36,528 nucleotides of DNA. Source: DATJUF01 sp035524095 (GTDB taxonomy: Bacteria > Desulfobacterota > Binatia > Binatales > Binataceae). Location of the stretch: positions 1 to 36,528 of the forward strand of contig DATKPK010000114.1 in assembly GCA_035524095.1 (NCBI GenBank), written 5' to 3'. Every line of letters begins with the position of its first letter. Positions within the stretch are counted from its first letter, which is position 1. The translations under genes were made by a program, and so were the position numbers. Positions 16,283 through 24,081 of this stretch are shown piece by piece. The notes under the pieces are model-generated. The model was given only the letters and a program-made list of their open reading frames with translations. It had not been told where the DNA came from and did not search any database.

Positions 16283-16702
16283 TCAATCAGGCGAGACGGT
16301 CCGCGAACGAGCCAGCCAGCTCTCGAGAATGACCGCTGCGGCGAGTGCGTCGATACCTCCACGCGGCCGCCTCCCGCCCGACTCGCGCAGCCGGTCCCGT
16401 GCCTCGAAGCTGCTCAGCCGCTCGTCGAATAATTCCACGACAAGACCGCTGGTCTCACGGAGTTGTTCGGCGAAGCGCGCCGCTGCGCGCGCCTGCAGGC
16501 CTTCTGTGCCGTCCATGTTGAGTGGCAGCCCGACGATCACCTGGCTCACCTCGAGTTCGGTGAGACGCCTGACGACAAGCGCGAGGTCGCGGACCAGTGA
16601 CTTGCGTTCGATTACTTCGAGCGGGATCACCGCGCCATGCTCTTCGTAGGCCAGAGCTAGGCCAATCCGGCGTTTCCCGAAGTCAAGTGATGCTATCGTC
16701 AT
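16283..16702 (-). CDS. ruvX: Putative pre-16S rRNA nuclease / Holliday-junction resolvase-like YqgF
   Basis: A 139-residue YqgF/RuvX protein with an RNase H-like fold. The first catalytic aspartate is Asp7 in S-L-D-F-G-K-R-R-I-G. V-I-V-G-L-P-L-N-M-D-G is at about 55-65. The F-D-E-R-L-S-S motif is at about 92-98, and the final acidic residue lies in I-D-A-L-A-A-A. In E. coli this protein processes the 5' end of 16S rRNA; the old Holliday-junction name persists. The length is typical. It is the first gene of the minus-strand run leading to mltG and the MoxR/VWA genes. It diverges from the M23 peptidase gene across 119 bases. Confidence 0.93.
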   Translation of the reverse strand: MTIASLDFGKRRIGLALAYEEHGAVIPLEVIERKSLVRDLALVVRRLTELEVSQVIVGLPLNMDGTEGLQARAAARFAEQLRETSGLVVELFDERLSSFEARDRLRESGGRRPRGGIDALAAAVILESWLARSRTVSPD

Positions 16703-16821
16703 CCAGTAGCCGCGCTAATAAGTCTGAGCAACTTTGCAAAATGAAATGCCGCGAACTATCTGTGCAAAATCATTATCAGCGTGGTTGCTTCTCATATTCG
16801 GTTCTCGTAGCCTGACGACCG

Positions 16822-18303
16822 ATGAACGGGAGGAACCTTGGCTGGCGATGGCCCCGCCTCATCACGGCAATAATCGTTGCCGGCTTTGCGAGCTACGGCT
16901 CGACGCGGCTTTTCATTAGTTCCCGCGATGGCGACAAGCACGATGCGGTCGATCAACAACTTATCGACGCCGCCGGTCACGTCGCGCCCGTCTTCGCCGA
17001 CGAACCCGAAGTAGTCAAGCCTGCCCCCGAACCGATTGCAATCGCATTGAATGTTGATCGGGCGTCGTCGGTACAGAGCTTTCTCGAGGATGCGGGCCTC
17101 GGGAGTGGCGAGGCCGCTCGATGGTCCGATTTGTTTGAGCGCGCCACGGACACTCAGACGCTTGAGCAAGGCCACTCGATTACCCTCTATAAAGATCCAG
17201 AAAACGGCAGTCTTCGCGAAATCAAATATAACATCGACGACCACCTCGCCCTGCACGAAAAGACCTACGGCGATGGCGTGCTGCGTTCCTCGCAGGAGTT
17301 GATCACTTATACGATCCGTCCGGTCGCAGTCGCCTTCCGCCTGCGTGACGGCTTCTCACATGATGCCGCCCGTATCGACTTGCCACAGCCGATTATCGCG
17401 ACGCTCCAGAACGCCTTCCAGGACGACGCTTCCCTCGCAACGCTACCGCGTGGCTCTGCCGTCAAGCTGATTTATCAGGAAATGGTCAGCCGCGACGGTA
17501 CGACCACCATGGTGACCGGGCTGCAGGCGGCGCAAATTCGGTTACCAGGCCGGACGCTGACCGCCTTTGCCTTTCGCGACGCCAACGGCGACGCGCATCT
17601 CTACGATGCCAACGGCATCGCGCTTGGCCAACAGGAACTGCGCTTCCCGCTCAACTTCGAGTACATCTCGTCGGGCTTCAGCTTCCATCGTTATCATCCG
17701 ATACTTCACGAGTACCGTCCCCATAATGGCATCGACTTGGTCGCTCGGTACGGAACGCCCGTCAAAGCGGTTGCTGACGGCCGCGTCGAACAGGCGGGAT
17801 GGTGCGGCGAGCTAGGCCGCTGTGTGCGCATTCAGCATGAGGGCGGCCTCGTCAGCATCTATGGCCATTTGTCCGCGATCGCTGACGGTCTACAGCCCGG
17901 CGACAACGTCAAGGTCGGCGAACTGGTTGGACAAGTCGGTACCAGCGGGCTCTCGACAGGGCCGCATCTTCATTTCGGTCTGGAACGCAATGGCGAATAC
18001 GTCGATCCGCTGGCGGAAAACCTTGGCGTCGAACATCACGTGTCGCCGGCGATGCGCTCGCTGTTCAATCGTCTCAAGCAGAATTATCTTGCCGTGTTGA
18101 GCCGCTTGCCTGATTTCGGTGGTCACTTCACGATTGCCCATCCAATACTGGCCGCCAATGCCGCAGCTAGTGCGGCGCCCGCCGAGACTACGACTGGCCC
18201 AGTCGGTGAACGTGGCCGCATGTCCGCAATCGCGTGGACGCCAAGGCATGCGACCGTACCTCAGGTGACGGTAATCAGCGGACGCGACTCGGTCAGCCGT
18301 TAG
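16822..18303 (+). CDS. Membrane-anchored M23 metallopeptidase (DD-endopeptidase-like)
   Basis: A 493-residue cell-wall peptidase. An N-terminal hydrophobic helix (about 12-32) anchors or exports it. An OapA/LysM-like segment (about 78-160) and a beta-rich linker precede the M23 domain (about 290-400). Zinc ligands are visible: His301 and Asp305 in H-N-G-I-D, and His384 in P-H-L-H-F-G; His349 in Y-G-H-L is the usual catalytic histidine. The domain order matches MepM/NlpD-like endopeptidases that cut peptide cross-links. A tail of about 90 residues after the M23 domain is Ala/Pro-rich and unusual. The ATG at 16822 is the first possible start, with an in-frame TGA six bases before it. The ribosome site is weak. 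Its divergence from mltG fits a wall-remodelling locus. Confidence 0.9.
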   Translation: MNGRNLGWRWPRLITAIIVAGFASYGSTRLFISSRDGDKHDAVDQQLIDAAGHVAPVFADEPEVVKPAPEPIAIALNVDRASSVQSFLEDAGLGSGEAARWSDLFERATDTQTLEQGHSITLYKDPENGSLREIKYNIDDHLALHEKTYGDGVLRSSQELITYTIRPVAVAFRLRDGFSHDAARIDLPQPIIATLQNAFQDDASLATLPRGSAVKLIYQEMVSRDGTTTMVTGLQAAQIRLPGRTLTAFAFRDANGDAHLYDANGIALGQQELRFPLNFEYISSGFSFHRYHPILHEYRPHNGIDLVARYGTPVKAVADGRVEQAGWCGELGRCVRIQHEGGLVSIYGHLSAIADGLQPGDNVKVGELVGQVGTSGLSTGPHLHFGLERNGEYVDPLAENLGVEHHVSPAMRSLFNRLKQNYLAVLSRLPDFGGHFTIAHPILAANAAASAAPAETTTGPVGERGRMSAIAWTPRHATVPQVTVISGRDSVSR

Positions 18304-18461
18304 CGGCCTTCCAACCAGAACAAATCTGCTGGCGTCGCCTCCGAAACATAGGCGATCCGCTTTACTGCTTTCCTTTTCCGCTCGGCGCCTAATCTGTTAC
18401 GATTCGCACGCTTTTGATTTCACATCAGGCCGCATCTGGATTGCGCCGAAGGCGGACGCGA

Positions 18462-19478
18462 ATGAAGCTCGATATCGGATTAATGACGCGTGACTTGACT
18501 GAAGTGCCCGCTGAGGCCCGGCGCGCCGAAGAACTCGGTTTCGATGCTCTATGGTCGATGGAAGCCGGTAACGACGGTTTCCTGCCGCTGGCGCTGGCGG
18601 CTGAGCATACCAGCCGAATCAAGCTCGGTCCGTCGGTCGCGATCGCCTTCCCGCGTAGTCCGATGGCGATGGCCTATACCGCATGGGATCTTGCGGCACA
18701 ATCGAAAGGCCGGTTTATCCTCGGCCTCGGCACCCAGGTTAAAGGCCATATCGAGCGCCGTTACGGCGTCAAATGGGAGCCGCCGGTCCCGAAGCTCCGT
18801 GATTACATTCAAGCGCTGCGTACGATCTTCAGGTCGTGGCAGGAAGGGGGCAAGAAGCTCTCTCATCAGGGCAAGTATTACAATCTCTCGCTGATGACAC
18901 CCTTCTTCGCACCCAAGGCGCATAATTACGAGATCCCAATCTATATCGCCGGCGTCAACGAATTGGTCCTGCGAACCGCTGGCGAGCTATGCGACGGCTT
19001 GCACGCGCATCCGTTTACCTCGGCAAAGTATCTCCGCGAATTTGTGATTCCGCACGTCGAGGAAGGACTCAAGAGGGCAGGGAAGTCGCGCAAGGACTTC
19101 ACGATCTTCACGACGGCATTTGTGATTGTTGGACGCAATCAGGAAGAGATCGAGCGCGCCAAGGCGGGCGTCCGCCAGCAGATTTCTTTCTACGCCTCGA
19201 CGCGCACCTATCAGGTCGTCCTTGATATGCACGGCTGGGGCGACGTTGCTCCTCAACTGAATGCCCTGACTGCGAAAGGTGATTGGGCCTCGATGCCCAA
19301 GCTCATCACCGATGAGATGCTGGACGTTTACGCCGTGACCGGCACTTACGAAAATATCGGGGATAAAATCCAGGAGCGCTTCGACGGTCTTCTTGATCGC
19401 GTCGCCTTCTATGTTCCGTACAAGGCTGCATTCGATGATGCGACCTGGCGGCGGCTCTGCAAGCAACTGAACGGCTGA
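18462..19478 (+). CDS. Luciferase-like (LLM) F420-dependent-type oxidoreductase, TIGR03617-like
   Basis: A 338-residue luciferase-like monooxygenase fold protein. M-K-L-D-I-G-L-M opens a TIM barrel, with S-R-I-K-L-G-P-S-V, F-I-L-G-L-G-T-Q-V and A-G-V-N as the flavin/F420-contacting strands. L-L-D-R-V-A-F-Y-V-P-Y is near the end. The pattern resembles the TIGR03617 group, whose members are usually predicted to use coenzyme F420. Whether this organism makes F420 cannot be judged from the window. I chose the ATG at 18462 because family proteins begin here and a GGCGGA precedes it; the open frame extends 16 codons further upstream. The MFS gene follows after 54 bases, which suggests linked uptake and conversion of an unknown compound. 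Confidence 0.85.
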   Translation: MKLDIGLMTRDLTEVPAEARRAEELGFDALWSMEAGNDGFLPLALAAEHTSRIKLGPSVAIAFPRSPMAMAYTAWDLAAQSKGRFILGLGTQVKGHIERRYGVKWEPPVPKLRDYIQALRTIFRSWQEGGKKLSHQGKYYNLSLMTPFFAPKAHNYEIPIYIAGVNELVLRTAGELCDGLHAHPFTSAKYLREFVIPHVEEGLKRAGKSRKDFTIFTTAFVIVGRNQEEIERAKAGVRQQISFYASTRTYQVVLDMHGWGDVAPQLNALTAKGDWASMPKLITDEMLDVYAVTGTYENIGDKIQERFDGLLDRVAFYVPYKAAFDDATWRRLCKQLNG

Positions 19479-19532
19479 CGCCGGTCCGCGTCAGAGCCGC
19501 GCCGCCGGCGCTGTGCGGCTGAACGGAGGCTG

Positions 19533-20834
19533 ATGGCGAACTCTTCCTTGCCGTTTGATGCTTCGCTCGCTGAGGGCGAAGCGCAGGCGTGGCCCCGCCG
19601 CTACACCGTGGTTTTGCTGTTCGCGCTCGCGACCGCGCTTTGCTACATCGACCGCGTCAACATTTCCATCGCGATCATTCCGCTGGCCACCGCCAAGGGT
19701 TACAACCCCGCCGAGAAAGGTCTCGTGCTATCCGCGTTCTTCTGGGGCTATCTATGGCTCCAGATGCCCGGCGGATGGGTTGCCGATCGTTTCGGCGGCA
19801 AGAAAATCCTGATGGCGGGTGTGGCGCTATGGTCCGTCGCAACCTTCTTTACGCCGATCGCGGCGTCGCTTTCGTTCGGGATTCTCCTCGTGATGCGCGC
19901 ACTACTTGGCGCCGGCGAGGCGGTCAATTTTCCTGCCGTTCATAGCATAGCCGCACGTTGGACGATCGCTTCCGAGCGCGCCCGCGCAATCTCGTTGCAT
20001 TTCAGCGGGGTCGCTTTCGGTACGGTCGTCGCACTGCTCGTCAGCCCAGCACTAGTGCTATGGCTCGGGTGGCCCTCGGTATTCTACATATCGGGAAGCC
20101 TCGGCGTGATCTGGCTGGTGCTGTGGCAGTGGAAGGCGGCTGACGGCCCCGAGAATTGTCCCGGCGTCACCGCCCATGAGATGGGCGTGATTCAGGCCGG
20201 ACGTGCTGACGCACCGCTGGCCGACAGCATTCCATGGGGTCGGATTCTCAGCGAACCGGCAGTATGGGCCATCGTGATCGCCCATTTATGCAACAACTTC
20301 GGCTTCTACATAATCCTACTCTGGCTGCCGAGCTATCTGACGCGCACCTTCAATGTCCCGATGGCGCGGCTCGGCTTCTTCTCCGTCGTACCGTGGATCG
20401 TCGCGTTCATCATGCAGAACAGCAGCGGATGGATCGCCGATACGCTGAATCAGCACGGCCTCGCACTCACCACCGTGCGCAAGCTGTTGCAGGGATCAGC
20501 CTTCGCCCTGGGCGCCATTCCGTTGATTCTTTTGCCTCGCGTTCATTCACCAATCACTGCGGTGGCGCTCGTGACTCTTTCTATAGCTGGGACCGCGCTC
20601 GGTGCGGGCGGTTTCGCGGTCAATCATCTTGACGTCGCCCCTCGTTACGCCGGTATCTTGATGGGCCTCTCGAATACGTTCGCCACGCTTCCCGGAATCA
20701 TCGGCGTCGCTGCCACCGGCTTTATCCTTGAGGCCACCGGCTCATTTGCCGCGGCGTTCTACCTCACCGTCGTGATCTACCTGATTGGTGGGGTGTGCTA
20801 TCTTCTAATGGGCAGCGGTGATCGCAAGATTTGA
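19533..20834 (+). CDS. MFS transporter, anion:cation symporter (ACS)-like
   Basis: A 433-residue major facilitator with 12 predicted membrane helices. The first helix contains A-L-C-Y-I-D-R-V-N-I-S, which is typical of the ACS family (uptake of organic anions such as sugar acids, phthalate or pantothenate). The loop 2-3 signature appears as G-G-W-V-A-D-R-F-G-G-K near residue 90. GGAGG lies about six bases before the ATG. It sits between the LLM oxidoreductase (54 bases upstream) and the HPP-like gene (17 bases downstream), and these three probably form one transcript. The substrate is not predictable beyond an organic anion. Confidence 0.87.
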   Translation: MANSSLPFDASLAEGEAQAWPRRYTVVLLFALATALCYIDRVNISIAIIPLATAKGYNPAEKGLVLSAFFWGYLWLQMPGGWVADRFGGKKILMAGVALWSVATFFTPIAASLSFGILLVMRALLGAGEAVNFPAVHSIAARWTIASERARAISLHFSGVAFGTVVALLVSPALVLWLGWPSVFYISGSLGVIWLVLWQWKAADGPENCPGVTAHEMGVIQAGRADAPLADSIPWGRILSEPAVWAIVIAHLCNNFGFYIILLWLPSYLTRTFNVPMARLGFFSVVPWIVAFIMQNSSGWIADTLNQHGLALTTVRKLLQGSAFALGAIPLILLPRVHSPITAVALVTLSIAGTALGAGGFAVNHLDVAPRYAGILMGLSNTFATLPGIIGVAATGFILEATGSFAAAFYLTVVIYLIGGVCYLLMGSGDRKI

Positions 20835-20839
20835 TCGGC

Positions 20840-20845
20840 TACAAT
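20840..20845 (+). promoter_or_regulatory. Possible -10 element for leaderless start of HPP-like gene
   Basis: TACAAT ends six bases before the ATG at 20852, where a Shine-Dalgarno sequence would be expected, and no purine-rich site is present. If used, transcription would begin at or next to the start codon. No good -35 box is seen. Read-through from the MFS gene is just as likely. Confidence 0.22.
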
Positions 20846-20851
20846 CTCTAA

Positions 20852-21835
20852 ATGCTTGAAACAGACCCTCCCGCACCTTCCGCGGCGGCGTCACTGGAGT
20901 GGCTCTATCGCTTCTCCGGCGAATTGATTGCCTTGGTTTACATCGGACTCATCGCTGCGACCGCTACGCTGACCGGCGCTTATTATGTGATGTTTCCGGA
21001 GCTTGGTGCGCTCTCCCACGAAATTCTCGCGCGCCCTCGAGGGCGCTGGGCGAGTGCGCCGATCATGCTAGTCATAACGCCAGCCTTGACCGGCTTGATC
21101 GGGATCATCTTCACCCGCCTTCTACCCTACGGCTACGTCTCAGTATTGCTGACCGTGGGTGGCGCCGTTGCCGTAATCGAATTTCTCGGCTCGCCAATCG
21201 CGCCCGCGATCTCCGCCGGGCTATTGCCGTTGGTGGTAGGCATCACTAGCTGGTGGTATCCCCCGGGCATCGTTTTCGGCACAGTCTTTTTGGCAGTGTT
21301 GTCGACCGTCCAGAAAAGTCGTCTGCCGCCAGGCGAGCCTGTCACCGACAATCGAATCGATGCGATTGTTGCGTCACCGCCCGCCGCCCGTCACTGGATC
21401 CCCGCTTTGTTCGGCTTCGTCCTGGTTGCCATGACGGCAGTCAAACTCACCGGCTTGCGTTTTATTCTCTTTCCGCCGCTGGTGGTTATTGCATTCGAGA
21501 TGCTTGGTCATCCGGTGGAATGTCCATGGACGCATCGTCCGTGGATGCTACCGATGGCCTGTTTTCTGACGGCAGCCGGCGGTCTCATCTGCTTCAAGCT
21601 GATGGGCTTTGGACCGGCGACCGCTGCCTGCAGCATGGGGTGGGGAGTCCTGGTGCTCCACTTCCTGAAAATTCACGTACCGCCCGCACTGGCGGTCGGA
21701 CTATTGCCGCTGGTGATGACCGCTCCGGGACCTTCCTATCCCTTCTCGGTGCTCATCGGGACGACTGTGATAACGATCTGGTTTCTCGCCTATCGACGCT
21801 GGGCCTTGGCTGAAAACCGGTCCAATCCTAGTTGA
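20852..21835 (+). CDS. HPP-like integral membrane protein with internal duplication
   Basis: A 327-residue protein with about eight or more hydrophobic helices. Two halves align with each other. F-P-E-L-G-A-L-S-H-E-I-L at 48-59 matches F-P-P-L-V-V-I-A-F-E-M-L at 207-218, and P-A-I-S-A-G-L-L-P-L-V at 118-128 matches P-A-L-A-V-G-L-L-P-L-V at 278-288, an offset of about 160. Each half resembles the HPP family of four-helix membrane proteins, some of which are reported to take part in nitrite transport. A tandem HPP-like protein of this sort could be a channel or carrier. It follows the MFS gene by 17 bases. There is no clear ribosome site. The family call is by pattern and moderately sure; the function is unknown. 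Confidence 0.7.
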   Translation: MLETDPPAPSAAASLEWLYRFSGELIALVYIGLIAATATLTGAYYVMFPELGALSHEILARPRGRWASAPIMLVITPALTGLIGIIFTRLLPYGYVSVLLTVGGAVAVIEFLGSPIAPAISAGLLPLVVGITSWWYPPGIVFGTVFLAVLSTVQKSRLPPGEPVTDNRIDAIVASPPAARHWIPALFGFVLVAMTAVKLTGLRFILFPPLVVIAFEMLGHPVECPWTHRPWMLPMACFLTAAGGLICFKLMGFGPATAACSMGWGVLVLHFLKIHVPPALAVGLLPLVMTAPGPSYPFSVLIGTTVITIWFLAYRRWALAENRSNPS

Positions 21836-21859
21836 ATTTCTGAGGGGAGTCGCGAAACC

Positions 21860-22696
21860 TCAGCGGAGCGGATGGCCGAGCAGTCGCTCGATCGGCGCAT
21901 GCAAATGTCCGTTCGAGCCGACCATGCCCGGGACCTTCACCGACGGTTTGTTAAAGCGCAGCTCATTGCCATCACTGTCGGTGACCTTGCCGCCGCCTGC
22001 GATGATTAGCGCCGTGCCCGCCGCGATATCCCATTCACTCTTCGGCGATCGCGTGAAAGTCGCGTCGGCCTGACCAACCGCAACCAGCGCCAGTTTATAA
22101 GCCACGCTGCCGACCGCTTTGACGATCACCTTCCCCTCATAGGGTTTCCATTCGCCGCGCGAGGTCTCACTGCGGCTCGCAAGAATCGTCGCCCGTTCAA
22201 GCGAATCGGTCGCCGTGACGCGAGCGGTTTGATCGTTGAAATGACAACCCTCACCGACGACCCCGCTGAACATCTCGTCTTTGATCGGATTGTAGCTCAC
22301 GCCCATCACCGGCAAACCCTCATCCGTCAGTGCGATTGCGACCACGAACTCCGGTACGCCCTTGATGAATTCCTTGGTGCCGTCGAGCGGATCGACGATC
22401 CATGCGCGCCGACATTTCAAGCGAGCACCATCGTCGGCCGTCTCCTCGGAAAGCCATCCATAGGATGGAAAACCTTCGCGCAGCATCTCCTTGAGCTTGC
22501 GGTCGGCGGCAAAGTCGGCGGTCGTTACCGGATTGTCTTTGCCCTTCTGATCGATTGTATAGCCGCGATCGCGGTAGTAGCCGCGCAGAATTTCACCGGC
22601 TGCCCTGGCTGCCGTTTTCGCCAGTTCCAGCTCACGCGAATAGCGATCGAGGGCAGTCGCACTCCGCTGCGGCGCCGATTCGTGATGAGTGCTCAT
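21860..22696 (-). CDS. cysQ: 3'(2'),5'-bisphosphate nucleotidase / inositol monophosphatase family (CysQ-like)
   Basis: A 278-residue Li-sensitive phosphatase of the inositol monophosphatase superfamily. Metal site 1 is seen as S-E-E-T at 83-86 and D-P-L-D-G-T at 102-107. The third motif E-W-D-I-A-A-G is at about 222-228. D-P-L-D-G-T followed by K-E-F is the form typical of CysQ, which removes 3'-phosphoadenosine 5'-phosphate made during sulfate assimilation. A role on inositol phosphates cannot be ruled out. GGAG lies about 12 bases before the ATG. It is convergent with the HPP-like gene (25 bases apart) and 102 bases downstream of the deoxyhypusine-synthase-like gene. Confidence 0.85.
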   Translation of the reverse strand: MSTHHESAPQRSATALDRYSRELELAKTAARAAGEILRGYYRDRGYTIDQKGKDNPVTTADFAADRKLKEMLREGFPSYGWLSEETADDGARLKCRRAWIVDPLDGTKEFIKGVPEFVVAIALTDEGLPVMGVSYNPIKDEMFSGVVGEGCHFNDQTARVTATDSLERATILASRSETSRGEWKPYEGKVIVKAVGSVAYKLALVAVGQADATFTRSPKSEWDIAAGTALIIAGGGKVTDSDGNELRFNKPSVKVPGMVGSNGHLHAPIERLLGHPLR

Positions 22697-22798
22697 TCTG
22701 ATAGAGATGCTCCAACCCCCTATCGTAAGGGAAATACCTGTCGAGATGAAATGCGCTTTCGCCGCGATCTCATCGATCTCGTGCCATTTCCCTCTTAT

Positions 22799-23926
22799 TT
22801 AGGATTTCTTCGCGCGCTCGCGTTTGCGCCGAACTTTTTCGTAGGCCCCGGTCAATCGCGCCATCATCGCCTCACGCTGTTCGTAGAGCCGTCGCGGCTT
22901 GCGCGGCTTGCGGCGCGCAAGTGCATATGCCGTCAGCAGCGGCAGCGCGACGGTGGTATCGACATAGCACACGACGGAATCGGGCAGCCGCTCAGGGTCG
23001 ATCTTGCCCCAACTGACCGCTTCGTTAGGCGTTGCCCCCGATAGCCCGCCGGTATCGGGCCGCGCATCGGTGACCTGCAGGAAATAGTCATGGCCTTTTT
23101 CCGCTACGCCCATCACCTCCTGGATTTGCGGCTCGGTCTGCAGCATGAAATTCTTCGGCGAGCCACCGCCGAGAATCAAAACCGCGCTCTTCATACCCAT
23201 CGCTTTTGCCGCATAGACGATCGCCGCTGTCTCATTGACGTCGGCCAATGGGTCGAACCTCAGCTTGTAGCCTTCCATTTCGAGCAGCGCCAGATTCATT
23301 CCTATAGAAGAATCGCCTGGCGACGATGTGTAAACCGGCAGCGCATGTTTATGCGCCGCCGCAAGGAGCGACCGGCGGTCGAGCTTCAGAATCCGTTCGC
23401 GTTCGGCGACGTAACGTCCGGCCCGGTAATGGAACTCCGCGCTGCTCATCGGCGACTGAAACTCTTCGTCACGGGCGATTTCGCGGAAAAACGAATCGGT
23501 CGACAAGAGCACGTGATAGTCGAAGAAAATATCGTAGATGCGTACGACGCCCGCCTTGCGCAACGCCACATCGTCAGCGTCGGCGGCGCCCTGAAACATT
23601 TTGAGACCGAGCCCGAAATGCGTGTCGTGATAAAGATTGGCTCCGGTCGAGACCATCCAATCGACGAAGCCATTCTCGATCAGCGGAATGATGCATGACA
23701 TCCCGAGACCGGCGGGCGTCAGGGCGCCGGTCAGACTGATACCGACGACGGTGTCCTCGGCGAGCATCTTTTCTGCGAACAGACGGCATGCCTCACGCAA
23801 GCGCCGCCCGTTGTAGGCGAGAAACGACGTATCGATGAGTTCAGCGACGGTCATCTTGCCGGTGACTGCGGTGGGATCGATGCGTGCGCCGGCTACGCGT
23901 TCAAGCGATGATTTCTTTGCTGCCAT
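22799..23926 (-). CDS. Deoxyhypusine synthase-family protein (bacterial)
   Basis: A 375-residue member of the deoxyhypusine synthase family. The NAD-binding and spermidine-site regions are recognisable: S-L-T-G-A-L-T-P-A-G near 64-73, G-G-G-S-P-K-N near 253-259, and the catalytic segment G-A-T-P-N-E-A-V-S-W-G-K-I. The lysine that carries the butylamine imine in the eukaryotic enzyme is Lys308 here. Bacteria lack eIF5A, the eukaryotic substrate, so bacterial homologues are thought to act in polyamine metabolism, for example by making homospermidine. The exact reaction here is not known. The C-terminal 35 residues are strongly basic (K-K/R-R runs). It is divergent from the kinase-like gene at 24082 and upstream of the cysQ-like gene. 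Confidence 0.85.
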   Translation of the reverse strand: MAAKKSSLERVAGARIDPTAVTGKMTVAELIDTSFLAYNGRRLREACRLFAEKMLAEDTVVGISLTGALTPAGLGMSCIIPLIENGFVDWMVSTGANLYHDTHFGLGLKMFQGAADADDVALRKAGVVRIYDIFFDYHVLLSTDSFFREIARDEEFQSPMSSAEFHYRAGRYVAERERILKLDRRSLLAAAHKHALPVYTSSPGDSSIGMNLALLEMEGYKLRFDPLADVNETAAIVYAAKAMGMKSAVLILGGGSPKNFMLQTEPQIQEVMGVAEKGHDYFLQVTDARPDTGGLSGATPNEAVSWGKIDPERLPDSVVCYVDTTVALPLLTAYALARRKPRKPRRLYEQREAMMARLTGAYEKVRRKRERAKKS

Positions 23927-24019
23927 GGTGGTCTGTTACCGAGGCCGCATCGTAGCGGCGTTTAGCGAACGCCGCATTGTAACTACGCATCAGGGCGAAT
24001 TCCACGCGTCGAATGCGGA

Positions 24020-24049
24020 TTGACCTCTAGCTTAATAAGCTCTTAAGAT
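24020..24049 (+). promoter_or_regulatory. Candidate promoter with palindrome in the spacer
   Basis: TTGACC at 24020-24025 and TAAGAT at 24044-24049 are separated by 18 bases and match the -35 and -10 consensus at five and four positions. The spacer contains a perfect palindrome around one base, AGCTTA-A-TAAGCT at 24029-24041. The start codon of the kinase-like gene is at 24082, which leaves a leader of about 25 bases. A repressor or spacer-binding activator could use the palindrome. Confidence 0.45.
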
Positions 24050-24081
24050 TGCAGAAGCTTGGGGCGTGTCGGGGGACACCG

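Noticed and set aside
21840..21863. CTGAGG/CCTCAG inverted repeat between convergent genes as a bidirectional terminator
   Set aside because: The six-base stem with a 12-base loop has no T-run and includes the cysQ stop codon.
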